Shown here: piece after piece, positions 1 through 6,498 of the stretch
Numbering within the stretch: position 1 is the first letter of the stretch
Layout of the letters: every line of letters begins with the position of its first letter
NCBI GenBank assembly: GCA_029939015.1
Contig: JAOZTV010000152.1
Location: forward strand, 1-7,781
Length of the DNA: 7,781 nucleotides
DNA from: Candidatus Aminicenantota bacterium
Lineage (GTDB): Bacteria > Acidobacteriota > Aminicenantia > UBA2199
Direction: 5' to 3'
Made by a program: the position numbers and the translations under genes
The notes under the pieces: generated by a model
What the model saw: only the letters and a program-made list of their open reading frames with translations
What the model was told of the DNA's origin: nothing
Database searches by the model: none

Positions 1-71
1 GCAATACAAAACTGATAAAACTCGCAGCAATATTTAACGGATGGGAGCTTGTTTGCTTGGAAGAGTTTTAA
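1..71 (+). CDS. 3' end of an upstream gene (partial)
   Basis: Reading from position 3, codons stay open to a TAA at 69-71 and give a C-terminal peptide ending in LAAIFNGWELVCLEEF. The other two forward frames stop at 13-15 and 35-37, so this is the only frame on the strand that can hold a gene tail. The mix of aliphatic, Trp and acidic residues looks like real protein. The ending 'F-x-G-W-E-L' resembles the last strand of some class I SAM-dependent methyltransferases, but about 22 residues are too few for assignment, so I leave the function open. The receptor promoter begins about 36 nt after the stop. Confidence 0.4.
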   Translation, partial: NTKLIKLAAIFNGWELVCLEEF

Positions 72-78
72 GAAAAAT

Positions 79-104
79 AATTAACAAAAAATTAATTTTT
101 TTTT
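79..104 (+). terminator. weak AT-only hairpin plus T-run (possible terminator)
   Basis: AATTAA (79-84) and TTAATT (92-97) can pair around a 7-nt loop, and a T-run extends to 104. With only A-T pairs the stem is weak. It could end transcription of the upstream gene. Equally, it may simply be the A/T-tract (UP-element-like) DNA that lies just upstream of the receptor promoter. Confidence 0.25.
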
Positions 105-106
105 AA

Positions 107-135
107 TGGAAAATATATATTTTTTGTAGTATAAT
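107..135 (+). promoter_or_regulatory. sigma70-type promoter of the receptor gene
   Basis: A perfect TATAAT lies at 130-135. Exactly 17 nt upstream is TGGAAA (107-112), which matches 4 of 6 bases of TTGACA. An A/T-tract precedes it. The predicted start is near 142, giving a leader of about 23 nt that contains the strong ribosome binding site AGGAAGGTGA (151-160), well placed for the ATG at 165. No operator-like dyad is evident. Confidence 0.65.
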
Positions 136-164
136 ATTAAATAAAAAAAAAGGAAGGTGAATTT

Positions 165-3100
165 ATGAAAAAATTTATTTTAGTTATGTTGTCAATAGCT
201 ATGCTATTGCCAGCTCTAACCTATGCACAGAGTTCAACAACTGGTGCTTTTGGTGGAGCTGTTGTTGATTCAGACGGTAAGGCAATGCCTGGAGTTATGA
301 TTAAGGCAGTGCACGTACCTACTGGTACTATTTTTAGAACAATTACAAATGAATTAGGACAGTTTGCAATTCAAGTTGTAAAAGTTGGTGGCCCTTATAA
401 AGTTACAGCTGAGTTAGAAGGCTTTACTACAGGTGTTACTGAAGGCATTTATGTTAAATTAGGTGAGAAAAAAAATGTTAAATTCATGCTTAATTTAGCT
501 ACTATTAAAGAGGCTGATATAACTGTTACAGCATCAAGTTCTGTAATCAATTCAGCTAGAACAGGTGCAGCACAAAATGTAAGTAGTTCTGCAATCGAAA
601 ATCTACCTACAGTTGGTAGGGACATTAGTAGTTTTACAAGAATGGCGCCACAGATGGTAAGTGGTGAAGCATCTGGATCGTTTAGTGCTGGTGGAAGAAG
701 TAGCAGATATAATAACATTCAGATTGATGGAGCTCAGAATAATGACCTTTTTGGTCTTAGTGATAGTGGAACTCCAGGTGGACAGACAAGTACTACTCCA
801 GTAAGTATGGAAGCAATTGAAGAATTTCAGATTGTTATGGCTCCTTATGACATCAAATATGGCGGATTTACAGGTGGTGGAGTTAATGTAGTTACAAAAT
901 CTGGTACAAATAAAATGCATGGTTCTGCATTTTTCTATGGAAGAAATGAAAGTCTTGTAAGAAAAGGTGATGATATGGGCGATCTCTCAGAGTTTTCTGA
1001 ATTTAATGAAAGTACATATGGTCTTTCTCTTGGCGGTCCAATTATGAAAAATAAATTATTTTATTTTTTAAGTTTTGAACAGAAAAATGAAAAGAGTCAG
1101 AAGGATCTTAACTATGTTATCGATGGAAGTGGAAGTCCTGTAGATTATGGTCATTTAGAAGATGCACAAAGATTTACTGATCTTCTTAATGGATACGGAT
1201 ATGACCCAGGGTCATTTGGTCCAGTTTCTAATGATTTCAAATCTACTCAATTCCTCATAAAACTTGATTGGAATTTAAGTGAAAATCATAGATTATCTTT
1301 GAGAAATAATTATGTTAAGGCTGAAAAAGAGATATTGAGAAGAACTAGTGCTTATTCATTTAACTGGGAAAATTCCGGTTATCTAATGGAAAGTACAAGT
1401 AATTCACTTGTTCTGCAGTTAAATAGTAATTTTGGAACCAATAAATTTAACGAATTAGTGTTAAATTACACAACAATCAGAGATAATAGGGGACCTCTAG
1501 GGGAAGATTTTCCTAATATTTTTATTGATAGTTTAGATTTTTATGCTGGTAGTGAATCATATTCTACAAAAAACCAGCTTGATCAGGATATTATAGAGAT
1601 CACAGATAATTTTACTTTAAATCTTGGTAAACATACTCTTACTATAGGTACACATAATGAGTTTTATAAATTTATGAATATTTTTGTAAAGAGAGCTTTT
1701 GGTGCATATTATTTTGATGATCTTGATGCATTTGAAGCGGGTAATGCTTATCGTTTCAGAACAAATGTTTCATTAACAGGAGATCCAAATGCACCAGCTG
1801 AATTTCCTGCAACTCTCATTGGTCTATACGTTGGAGATGAATGGCAGGCTTCAGCAAACCTTGTTTTAACATTAGGAATCAGAGCTGATATTCCTCTATT
1901 CTCAGAAAATCCAATTGCTAACCCAGCTGTTCTTGCAGCCTTTGGTGTTAAAACTGATCAGGCTCCAAGTGGAAATATTCACTGGGCACCTAGATTTGGA
2001 TTTAACTATGATCTTCCTGGTGATGTTAAAGGTCAGATTCGTGGTGGTACAGGTATCTTTACTGGAAGAGTTCCAATGGTTTGGATCTCAAATCAGTTTG
2101 GTAATACTGGTATGACTATAGCGGAATTTTCTGGTTATGGTAACTGGGATTTTATTGCTGATCCAAATAACCAACATGATGTTTCAGGTTCTTATGCACC
2201 AGCTATTAATTTAGCCGATGAAAGTTTTATGTTCCCACAGATCTGGAGAAGTAATCTTGCTATCGACAGAGATCTTCCTTTTGGATTTACTGGAACTGTT
2301 GAATTTCTTTATACAAAAAATATCAATGAAATAAAATATGAGAACCTTAATATTGCACAGGTTGGTACTAATCCTGTAGATGGTCGACCACTATATAGTA
2401 ATCCAAGTGGAAGCAGGTACTATACAAGTTTTGTAGATAGAAATTTTTACCATGTTATTAATCTTACTAATGCAAGTCAGGGCTATAGTTATTCATTATC
2501 ATTCCAACTTCAAAAAGAGTTAAAGGGTGGCGGTTTAATTAATATGTCTTATACAAACGGTGCTGCTTATGATACGAATAGTGGTAATTCTTCACAGGCT
2601 GTTTCAAACTGGGGATATAGAGTTCATACCGGTGATCCAAATAATGCAGAAATGAGTATTTCAGATTATTCAACTGCTCACAGGTTTGTTCTTGCTGTGG
2701 TAAAAAAGTTTAATTTGATACCCAATTCACCAACTACTGTTTCATTCTTTTACGAAGGAAGATCAGGAAGACCTTTTTCATATATCTATCAGTATGATAT
2801 CAATGGTGACGGTTATGCAAATGACTCAATATATGTTCCTGCAAATGAAAGTGATATTATCCTGACAGACGGTTCATGGGCTGATCTTGATAAATATATT
2901 TCTGATGACCCAGCTCTTGATGCTCATAGAGGAGAAATCGCACCAAGAAATATTGGACGAGATCCTTGGTTCCATAAGGTTGATTTCAGATTAGCTCAGG
3001 ATATTAAAATACCTGGCTTAAAGGGACAGAAAATTGAATTGTCAATATCCATTGAAAATTTATTAAATCTTTTTAATAAAGAATGGGGTTATTATAGATA

Positions 3101-3263
3101 TATTCAGTATAATGATAGTGTTCTTAGATGGAGAGGAAATAACGCAGACGGTATACCTACATATAGTTTTAATGGAGATGCTACAACTGCAGATGCAAGA
3201 TACAACTTAAATCAAGAGTACTCAAGATGGAGAGCTCTGGTTGGAATTAAATATAAGTTCTAA
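165..3263 (+). CDS. Oar-like TonB-dependent-receptor-type outer-membrane protein
   Basis: Predicted outer-membrane beta-barrel of 1,032 residues. Residues 1-21 form a signal peptide (MKK, a hydrophobic core, then a TYA cleavage site before Gln22). Residues of about 26-110 form a carboxypeptidase-regulatory-like beta-sandwich, with the typical D-x-D-G-K-x-(M/L)-P-G-V, N-x-x-G-x-F and Y-x-V-x-x-E-x-x-G-F pattern. A plug domain follows at about 118-250, including LPTVGRD, the GGRSSRYNNIQIDG segment near 176-189 and IEEFQ near 218. The rest alternates like barrel strands and ends in KYKF with a terminal Phe, the usual barrel-assembly signal. The length fits Oar-type proteins. Near 878-887 there is a DINGDGYAND loop that resembles a calcium-binding DxNxDG site; similar loops occur in Oar-like homologues. 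I see no clear TonB box, and no SusD-type lipoprotein gene is adjacent, so this is not a SusCD pair. The substrate is unknown. The start is fixed by the signal peptide and the AGGAAGGTGA site upstream. The gene stands alone between its own promoter and terminator. Confidence 0.9.
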   Translation: MKKFILVMLSIAMLLPALTYAQSSTTGAFGGAVVDSDGKAMPGVMIKAVHVPTGTIFRTITNELGQFAIQVVKVGGPYKVTAELEGFTTGVTEGIYVKLGEKKNVKFMLNLATIKEADITVTASSSVINSARTGAAQNVSSSAIENLPTVGRDISSFTRMAPQMVSGEASGSFSAGGRSSRYNNIQIDGAQNNDLFGLSDSGTPGGQTSTTPVSMEAIEEFQIVMAPYDIKYGGFTGGGVNVVTKSGTNKMHGSAFFYGRNESLVRKGDDMGDLSEFSEFNESTYGLSLGGPIMKNKLFYFLSFEQKNEKSQKDLNYVIDGSGSPVDYGHLEDAQRFTDLLNGYGYDPGSFGPVSNDFKSTQFLIKLDWNLSENHRLSLRNNYVKAEKEILRRTSAYSFNWENSGYLMESTSNSLVLQLNSNFGTNKFNELVLNYTTIRDNRGPLGEDFPNIFIDSLDFYAGSESYSTKNQLDQDIIEITDNFTLNLGKHTLTIGTHNEFYKFMNIFVKRAFGAYYFDDLDAFEAGNAYRFRTNVSLTGDPNAPAEFPATLIGLYVGDEWQASANLVLTLGIRADIPLFSENPIANPAVLAAFGVKTDQAPSGNIHWAPRFGFNYDLPGDVKGQIRGGTGIFTGRVPMVWISNQFGNTGMTIAEFSGYGNWDFIADPNNQHDVSGSYAPAINLADESFMFPQIWRSNLAIDRDLPFGFTGTVEFLYTKNINEIKYENLNIAQVGTNPVDGRPLYSNPSGSRYYTSFVDRNFYHVINLTNASQGYSYSLSFQLQKELKGGGLINMSYTNGAAYDTNSGNSSQAVSNWGYRVHTGDPNNAEMSISDYSTAHRFVLAVVKKFNLIPNSPTTVSFFYEGRSGRPFSYIYQYDINGDGYANDSIYVPANESDIILTDGSWADLDKYISDDPALDAHRGEIAPRNIGRDPWFHKVDFRLAQDIKIPGLKGQKIELSISIENLLNLFNKEWGYYRYIQYNDSVLRWRGNNADGIPTYSFNGDATTADARYNLNQEYSRWRALVGIKYKF

Positions 3264-3323
3264 TTAGTAAATAGTTGTATGTAATTAATATTTAATTATA
3301 TGCAATAAATAATTTAAATAAAG

Positions 3324-3358
3324 AAAGCCTCTTGTTTTTACAAGGGGCTTTTTTTTTT
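3324..3358 (+). terminator. rho-independent terminator of the receptor gene
   Basis: AGCCTCTTG (3326-3334) pairs with CAAGGGGCT (3341-3349) as nine pairs, one of them G-U, around the loop TTTTTA. Flanking A's at 3324-3325 can extend the stem into the T-run, which reaches 3358 (ten T's). It lies about 60 nt after the receptor stop and separates the receptor from the ATPase genes. Confidence 0.9.
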
Positions 3359-3369
3359 GATTTAAATAT

Positions 3370-3395
3370 GTAGGGGCAGACCTCTGTGTCCGCCC
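3370..3395 (+). repeat. REP-like repeat, forward copy
   Basis: A GTAG tetranucleotide (3370-3373) is followed by stem arm GGGCAGAC (3374-3381), loop CTCTGT (3382-3387) and arm GTCCGCCC (3388-3395), with a single A-C mismatch at the fifth pair. It stands out as GC-rich in very AT-rich surroundings. GTAG plus a short hairpin is the hallmark of REP sequences handled by REP-associated tyrosine transposases (RAYTs). No transposase gene is present in the window. Confidence 0.75.
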
Positions 3396-3505
3396 AGCTC
3401 TTATTAATTTTTATATTTCTTTATATTATTTTTTAATTAATAAAACGATATCATTATCTAATAAACTATCAAATTTTTTTTTATTTATGTATATTATAAA
3501 GAAAT

Positions 3506-3531
3506 GGGCGAACACATAGGTTCGCCCCTAC
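3506..3531 (-). repeat. REP-like repeat, reverse copy
   Basis: On the minus strand this reads GTAG, then GGGCGAAC, loop CTATGT and GTTCGCCC, an uninterrupted 8-bp stem. It matches the forward copy in length, GTAG head, stem size and loop size. The sixth stem pair is G-C in the forward copy and A-T here, which is a compensatory change. The mismatch in the forward copy is a proper G-C pair here. Confidence 0.75.
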
Positions 3532-3545
3532 ATTTATATAGGGTG

Positions 3546-3574
3546 TTGAATTAATTAATCAATAATACTATAAT
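3546..3574 (+). promoter_or_regulatory. promoter of the first ATPase gene, predicted leaderless start
   Basis: TTGAAT (3546-3551), a 17-nt spacer and a perfect TATAAT (3569-3574). Only six bases separate the -10 box from the ATG at 3581, so the predicted transcript starts at or within a base or two of the start codon. No Shine-Dalgarno sequence precedes the ATG, which fits leaderless translation. Confidence 0.65.
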
Positions 3575-3580
3575 ATAGAT

Positions 3581-5143
3581 ATGAAAAAAAAAATGTTTTT
3601 GACTACCAGTGTTTATACATTCAGTAAAATCATTGAGCAGGATTTTTTATATGTTGATAAGACTAAATATATTTTTGATTTAATTGAACCACAAACAGGT
3701 CAATATTTTCTTGCACGTCCACGGCGATTTGGCAAATCTCTTACTCTATCAACCCTAAAATCTTTTTTTCTTGGAGAAAAAGAACTTTTTAAAGGTTTAT
3801 ATATCTATAATAAACAAATTGAATGGAAAAAATATCCTATAATTCATCTATCTCTTAATAAAATGAGGGCAAAAACAGCTGATGAATTAGAAGAAAATCT
3901 CTGTCTTGCAATTGATGATATAGCAGAAGATAATGGAATTATTATTAATAGAAAACGATCGTATCAAAAATTTGAGAAACTTATTAAAGAATATCATAAA
4001 ATTGATAAAGTGGTTATTTTAATAGATGAATATGACAAGCCTTTACTCGATAATGTAAATAATATTTCTGAAAGAGTGAAAATTAAAAATACTTTAAAAG
4101 ATTTTTATTCAACAATTAAAGGTAATGAAGATTTATTAAGATTTGTTTTTATAACAGGCGTTTCAAAATTTTCCAAAGTTTCAATATTCTCGGAATTAAA
4201 TAATCTTGATGATTTGACAATGAAAACAAGTTTTGGAACTGCTCTTGGTTTTACACAAGAAGAAGTTAATAATAAATATGGATATTTAATAAAGAAAATA
4301 GCAGAAAAACAGAACATTGATTATAGAAACTTATTAGAAAAATTAAGAATAAATTATAATGGTTATAGGTTTTCAAAGAAAAGTGAAAAAGTATATAATC
4401 CAGTATCTCTCACAAAATTTGTACAGAATGGAGAAATTGAACATTATTGGTTTGAAACAGGTACGCCAACGTTTTTGTTGGAACTAATGAAAGAAAATAA
4501 TTATGATGTTAGAAAACTTGAAGAATTAAAACTACATTCAGCAGCATTTTCAACTTATGAAATTGAGAATTTAAGAGTAGAACCTCTTTTATTTCAAACA
4601 GGTTATCTTACAATAAAGGATTATAATGAAAAAGGTGGAATTTATACGCTTTCATATCCTAATCAAGAAGTAAAAAGTGCGTTTCTAGCTTATATCTCTG
4701 ATTATTATACTCCGGTAGCAAAAGAATATACACCAAATTATATATTTGAATTACAGGAAGCAGTAGAAAAAAATGATATTGACGAGTTTATGAAGTTATT
4801 AAATGTCTTTTATGCTAATATTGAATATGATCTGCATATTAAACATGAAAAATACTATCAGACAATATTCTATGTAGTTTTTGCCTTAATAGGTCTAAGA
4901 ATTAATACAGAAGTAAAGACTAATCAGGGAAGAGCAGATGTAGTAATACAGACAGATACTCATATTTACATTTTCGAGTTTAAGCTCTTTGATACTGCAA
5001 AAAATGCAATGAAACAGATAGATAGCAAAAAATACTATGAAAAATACCTTCTAGAAAAAAAAGAAATTGTCCTGATAGGTGTTGGTTTTGATATAGAAAA
5101 TCGAAATATAAAAAATGATTATGAAGTAAAAAAAATCAATTAA
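3581..5143 (+). CDS. AAA-ATPase_like / PD-(D/E)XK nuclease fusion protein
   Basis: A 520-residue soluble protein of the family with an N-terminal AAA-ATPase_like domain (PF09820) and a C-terminal PDDEXK_9 domain (PF08011, formerly DUF1703). The P-loop is the family's unusual form ARPRRFGKS (residues 45-53). Walker B is VVILIDEYD (144-152), followed by the conserved FITGVSKFS block near 190-198. The nuclease-like core near the C-terminus keeps all expected residues: GRAD with Asp453, the EFK strand with Glu466 and Lys468, and a downstream QI at 479-480. Both modules therefore look intact. There is no signal peptide or membrane segment, so it is cytoplasmic. The length is typical of the family. 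The start at 3581 puts the protein directly under its own promoter. A second in-frame ATG at 3593 also lacks a ribosome binding site and would lose only four residues. The biological role of this family is not established. The combination suggests ATP-dependent action on nucleic acid, which is inference. Confidence 0.9.
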   Translation: MKKKMFLTTSVYTFSKIIEQDFLYVDKTKYIFDLIEPQTGQYFLARPRRFGKSLTLSTLKSFFLGEKELFKGLYIYNKQIEWKKYPIIHLSLNKMRAKTADELEENLCLAIDDIAEDNGIIINRKRSYQKFEKLIKEYHKIDKVVILIDEYDKPLLDNVNNISERVKIKNTLKDFYSTIKGNEDLLRFVFITGVSKFSKVSIFSELNNLDDLTMKTSFGTALGFTQEEVNNKYGYLIKKIAEKQNIDYRNLLEKLRINYNGYRFSKKSEKVYNPVSLTKFVQNGEIEHYWFETGTPTFLLELMKENNYDVRKLEELKLHSAAFSTYEIENLRVEPLLFQTGYLTIKDYNEKGGIYTLSYPNQEVKSAFLAYISDYYTPVAKEYTPNYIFELQEAVEKNDIDEFMKLLNVFYANIEYDLHIKHEKYYQTIFYVVFALIGLRINTEVKTNQGRADVVIQTDTHIYIFEFKLFDTAKNAMKQIDSKKYYEKYLLEKKEIVLIGVGFDIENRNIKNDYEVKKIN

Positions 5144-5164
5144 TCTAATTTTAAAAACAAAAAG

Positions 5165-5208
5165 TGTAATATGCACTTGACAAAAAACTCCTATTTCTGT
5201 AATATGCA
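5165..5208 (+). repeat. direct repeats TGTAATATGCA flanking the promoter of the second ATPase gene
   Basis: The 11-mer TGTAATATGCA occurs at 5165-5175 and again at 5198-5208, 33 nt apart, about three helical turns. The first copy lies just upstream of the -35 box and is the core of a small dyad, AAGTG (5162-5166) and CACTT (5174-5178). The second copy covers the -10 box. This placement suits an operator. The core TAATATGCA recurs before the third ATPase gene. Confidence 0.55.
5177..5205 (+). promoter_or_regulatory. promoter of the second ATPase gene
   Basis: A perfect -35 box TTGACA (5177-5182), a 17-nt spacer and TAATAT (5200-5205) as the -10. Transcription should start near 5212. That gives a leader of about 23 nt with the ribosome binding site AGGAG (5222-5226), eight nt before the ATG at 5235. 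Unlike the other two ATPase genes, this one is not leaderless. Confidence 0.7.
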
Positions 5209-5227
5209 ACTTACAGTTTGTAGGAGT
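5187..5227 (+). promoter_or_regulatory. dyad/hairpin that could bury the ribosome binding site
   Basis: ACTCCTA (5187-5193) pairs exactly with TAGGAGT (5221-5227). Inside, CTGTAA (5197-5202) pairs with TTACAG (5211-5216) around an 8-nt loop. The outer right arm contains the AGGAG ribosome binding site. The left arms lie upstream of the predicted transcript start near 5212, so only RNA reading through from the preceding gene could form the full structure. At DNA level the dyad spans the -10 box. Confidence 0.55.
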
Positions 5228-5234
5228 GATTATT

Positions 5235-6440
5235 ATGTTGCAAAAATTAATTGAGATTCATGAAAAGATTGTTTTATTAAAGAATAGAAAAAATGAGAGA
5301 TATCTTTATAAAAAAATAAATTGGAAACTCTCTGCTTTATGCATTTATGGTGCAAGAGGAACTGGCAAAACTACATTAATGATACAGGATTATCATAAGA
5401 GATATGCTAATGTAAAAGAGGCATTATATATTACAGCTGATCATATTTCAGTGATTTCTCATGGTCTATATGAAGTAGCTGATCAATATTTTAAATATGG
5501 TGGAAAAGCACTATATATAGATGAAATACATAAATATCCTAACTGGAGTTTAGAATTAAAAAATATTATTGATGTATATGGGGACAAACAAATAATATTT
5601 TCAGGAAGTTCTTCATTATTATTACAAAAGGGGAAAGGGGATCTATCTCGCCGTGTGGTTTATTATAAATTAAAAGGCTTATCTTTTCTCGAATTCATTT
5701 ATTTTTCAAAAAATATTAAATTAAAATCATTAACTATTGATGAAATAATTGAGAATCATCTATCAATAGCGGCAAATTATAATTCACAAATTCCAATGTT
5801 GCAATTATTCAGGGATTATATTAATTATGGCTATTATCCATTTTTTCTTGAAGATACAGAATCCTATCATAATAAAATAAATAATATAATTGAAAAAATT
5901 ATTTTTGAAGATATAGTTGTTATTTATAATTTACAGCAAACAAATTTACATGCATTAAAAAAAATATTGTGGCTAATTGGGACATCTCAACCATTTGTTC
6001 CTAATATAGAAAGAATTAGCAGAGACCTTGGTATAGCAAGGGAATCTGTGTATAATTACTTAGAATATTTAGAAAAAGTAGGATTAATTACATTTGTTCG
6101 TAAACCAGGATATGGATTAAAGCTTGTCAGAAAACCTGCAAAAATTTTTATGGAGAACTGTGGATTAATTATTAATATTACTGAAGAAACAGGTTTAGAA
6201 GCTATAAAAGGATCTTTGAGAGAAACATTTTTTGTGAACCAGTTAATAGATGAAACTAAAATTAAAATTCCATCAAAAGGTGATTTCCTAGTAAATAACA
6301 AATATACTTTTGAAATTGGAGGAAAAAATAAAAGTTTTTCACAAATTAAAGATGAAGATAATGCTTATTTAGTGCTAGATGATATTGAAATTGGATTTGG
6401 AAATAAAATACCATTATATTTGTTTGGGTTTTTATATTAA
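5235..6440 (+). CDS. AAA_14 / DUF4143 ATP-binding protein, GDF/EIGGK subtype
   Basis: A 401-residue protein with an AAA_14 ATPase domain and a C-terminal DUF4143 domain. The P-loop is GARGTGKT (residues 39-46). Walker B is ALYIDEIH with Asp96-Glu97. A sensor-like FSGSSS follows at 122-127, and DLSRR (136-140) supplies candidate arginine-finger residues. A winged-helix segment (ISRDLGIARESVYNYLEYLEK) follows near 260-280. The DUF4143 end has GDF (Asp350) and FEIGGKNK (Glu360, Lys364). This is the PD-(D/E)XK fold signature, but with three residues between Glu and Lys instead of the usual one, so catalysis is uncertain. The C-terminus PLYLFGFLY is typical of the subtype. I chose the ATG at 5235 because AGGAG ends eight nt before it; a GTG nine nt further upstream overlaps that site. 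The protein is cytoplasmic. The family is widespread and often multicopy, with no settled function. It is only distantly similar to the next gene. Confidence 0.88.
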   Translation: MLQKLIEIHEKIVLLKNRKNERYLYKKINWKLSALCIYGARGTGKTTLMIQDYHKRYANVKEALYITADHISVISHGLYEVADQYFKYGGKALYIDEIHKYPNWSLELKNIIDVYGDKQIIFSGSSSLLLQKGKGDLSRRVVYYKLKGLSFLEFIYFSKNIKLKSLTIDEIIENHLSIAANYNSQIPMLQLFRDYINYGYYPFFLEDTESYHNKINNIIEKIIFEDIVVIYNLQQTNLHALKKILWLIGTSQPFVPNIERISRDLGIARESVYNYLEYLEKVGLITFVRKPGYGLKLVRKPAKIFMENCGLIINITEETGLEAIKGSLRETFFVNQLIDETKIKIPSKGDFLVNNKYTFEIGGKNKSFSQIKDEDNAYLVLDDIEIGFGNKIPLYLFGFLY

Positions 6441-6443
6441 TAA

Positions 6444-6478
6444 TATGCAAATCTCAAGTTGTACTTGACATTTGCATA
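6444..6478. promoter_or_regulatory. 35-bp near-perfect palindrome over the -35 box (operator candidate)
   Basis: Centred on 6461. The outer arms TATGCAAAT (6444-6452) and ATTTGCATA (6470-6478) are exact complements. The inner arms TCAAGT (6454-6459) and ACTTGA (6463-6468) are exact complements around TGT. The only non-complementary position between the arms is C6453/C6469. The right half contains the -35 box of the following gene. No T-run follows, so it is unlikely to be a terminator. Confidence 0.7.
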
Positions 6479-6492
6479 AAACAAGGTATTAT
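6465..6492 (+). promoter_or_regulatory. promoter of the third ATPase gene, predicted leaderless start
   Basis: A perfect TTGACA (6465-6470), a 16-nt spacer and TATTAT (6487-6492, 5 of 6 bases). Six bases separate the -10 box from the ATG at 6499, the same geometry as the first ATPase gene, and there is no clear Shine-Dalgarno sequence. The -35 box sits in the right arm of the 35-bp palindrome, so a protein bound there would block RNA polymerase. Confidence 0.65.
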
Positions 6493-6498
6493 TTAAAT

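Larger units (their letters stand above)
3370..3531. repeat. inverted pair of REP-like repeats (BIME/MITE-like unit)
   Basis: The two 26-nt repeats face each other across 110 nt of very AT-rich DNA with no gene. The spacer also contains an exact 11-bp inverted repeat: ATTTCTTTATA at 3415-3425 and TATAAAGAAAT at 3495-3505, the latter touching the right-hand repeat. The unit fills most of the 317-nt gap between the receptor gene and the first ATPase gene, with the receptor terminator before it and the ATPase promoter 15 nt after it. I see no obvious target-site duplication around it. Confidence 0.6.

Noticed and set aside
449..920. Two open frames on the minus strand inside the receptor gene
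   Set aside because: They overlap a long, clearly real gene on the other strand, lack ribosome binding sites and show no recognisable protein pattern.
1915..2115. Short forward open frame in another frame of the receptor gene
   Set aside because: It lies fully inside the barrel-coding sequence, whose own frame is continuous; it is low-complexity and not protein-like.
165..3263. SusC-type glycan importer
   Set aside because: There is no SusD gene next to it, and the sequence matches the Oar-like pattern with an ordinary (non-lipoprotein) signal peptide and no SusCD context.
3298..3305. ATATGCAA after the receptor gene, resembling the TAATATGCA operator words
   Set aside because: Only an 8-base partial match, not near a promoter and not part of a dyad; easily chance in AT-rich DNA.
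3370..3531. CRISPR array
   Set aside because: Only two repeat units in opposite orientation with a long AT-rich gap; no regular spacers and no cas genes.
4105..4317. Minus-strand open frame inside the first ATPase gene
   Set aside because: A shadow of the real gene; AT-rich coding DNA often yields such frames by chance.
6056..6301. Minus-strand open frame inside the second ATPase gene
   Set aside because: A shadow over the winged-helix and DUF4143 coding region, with no start signals.
6444..6480. The 35-bp palindrome read as a terminator for the second ATPase gene
   Set aside because: The right arm is followed by AAAAC and not a T-run, and it contains the next gene's -35 box, so an operator role fits better.
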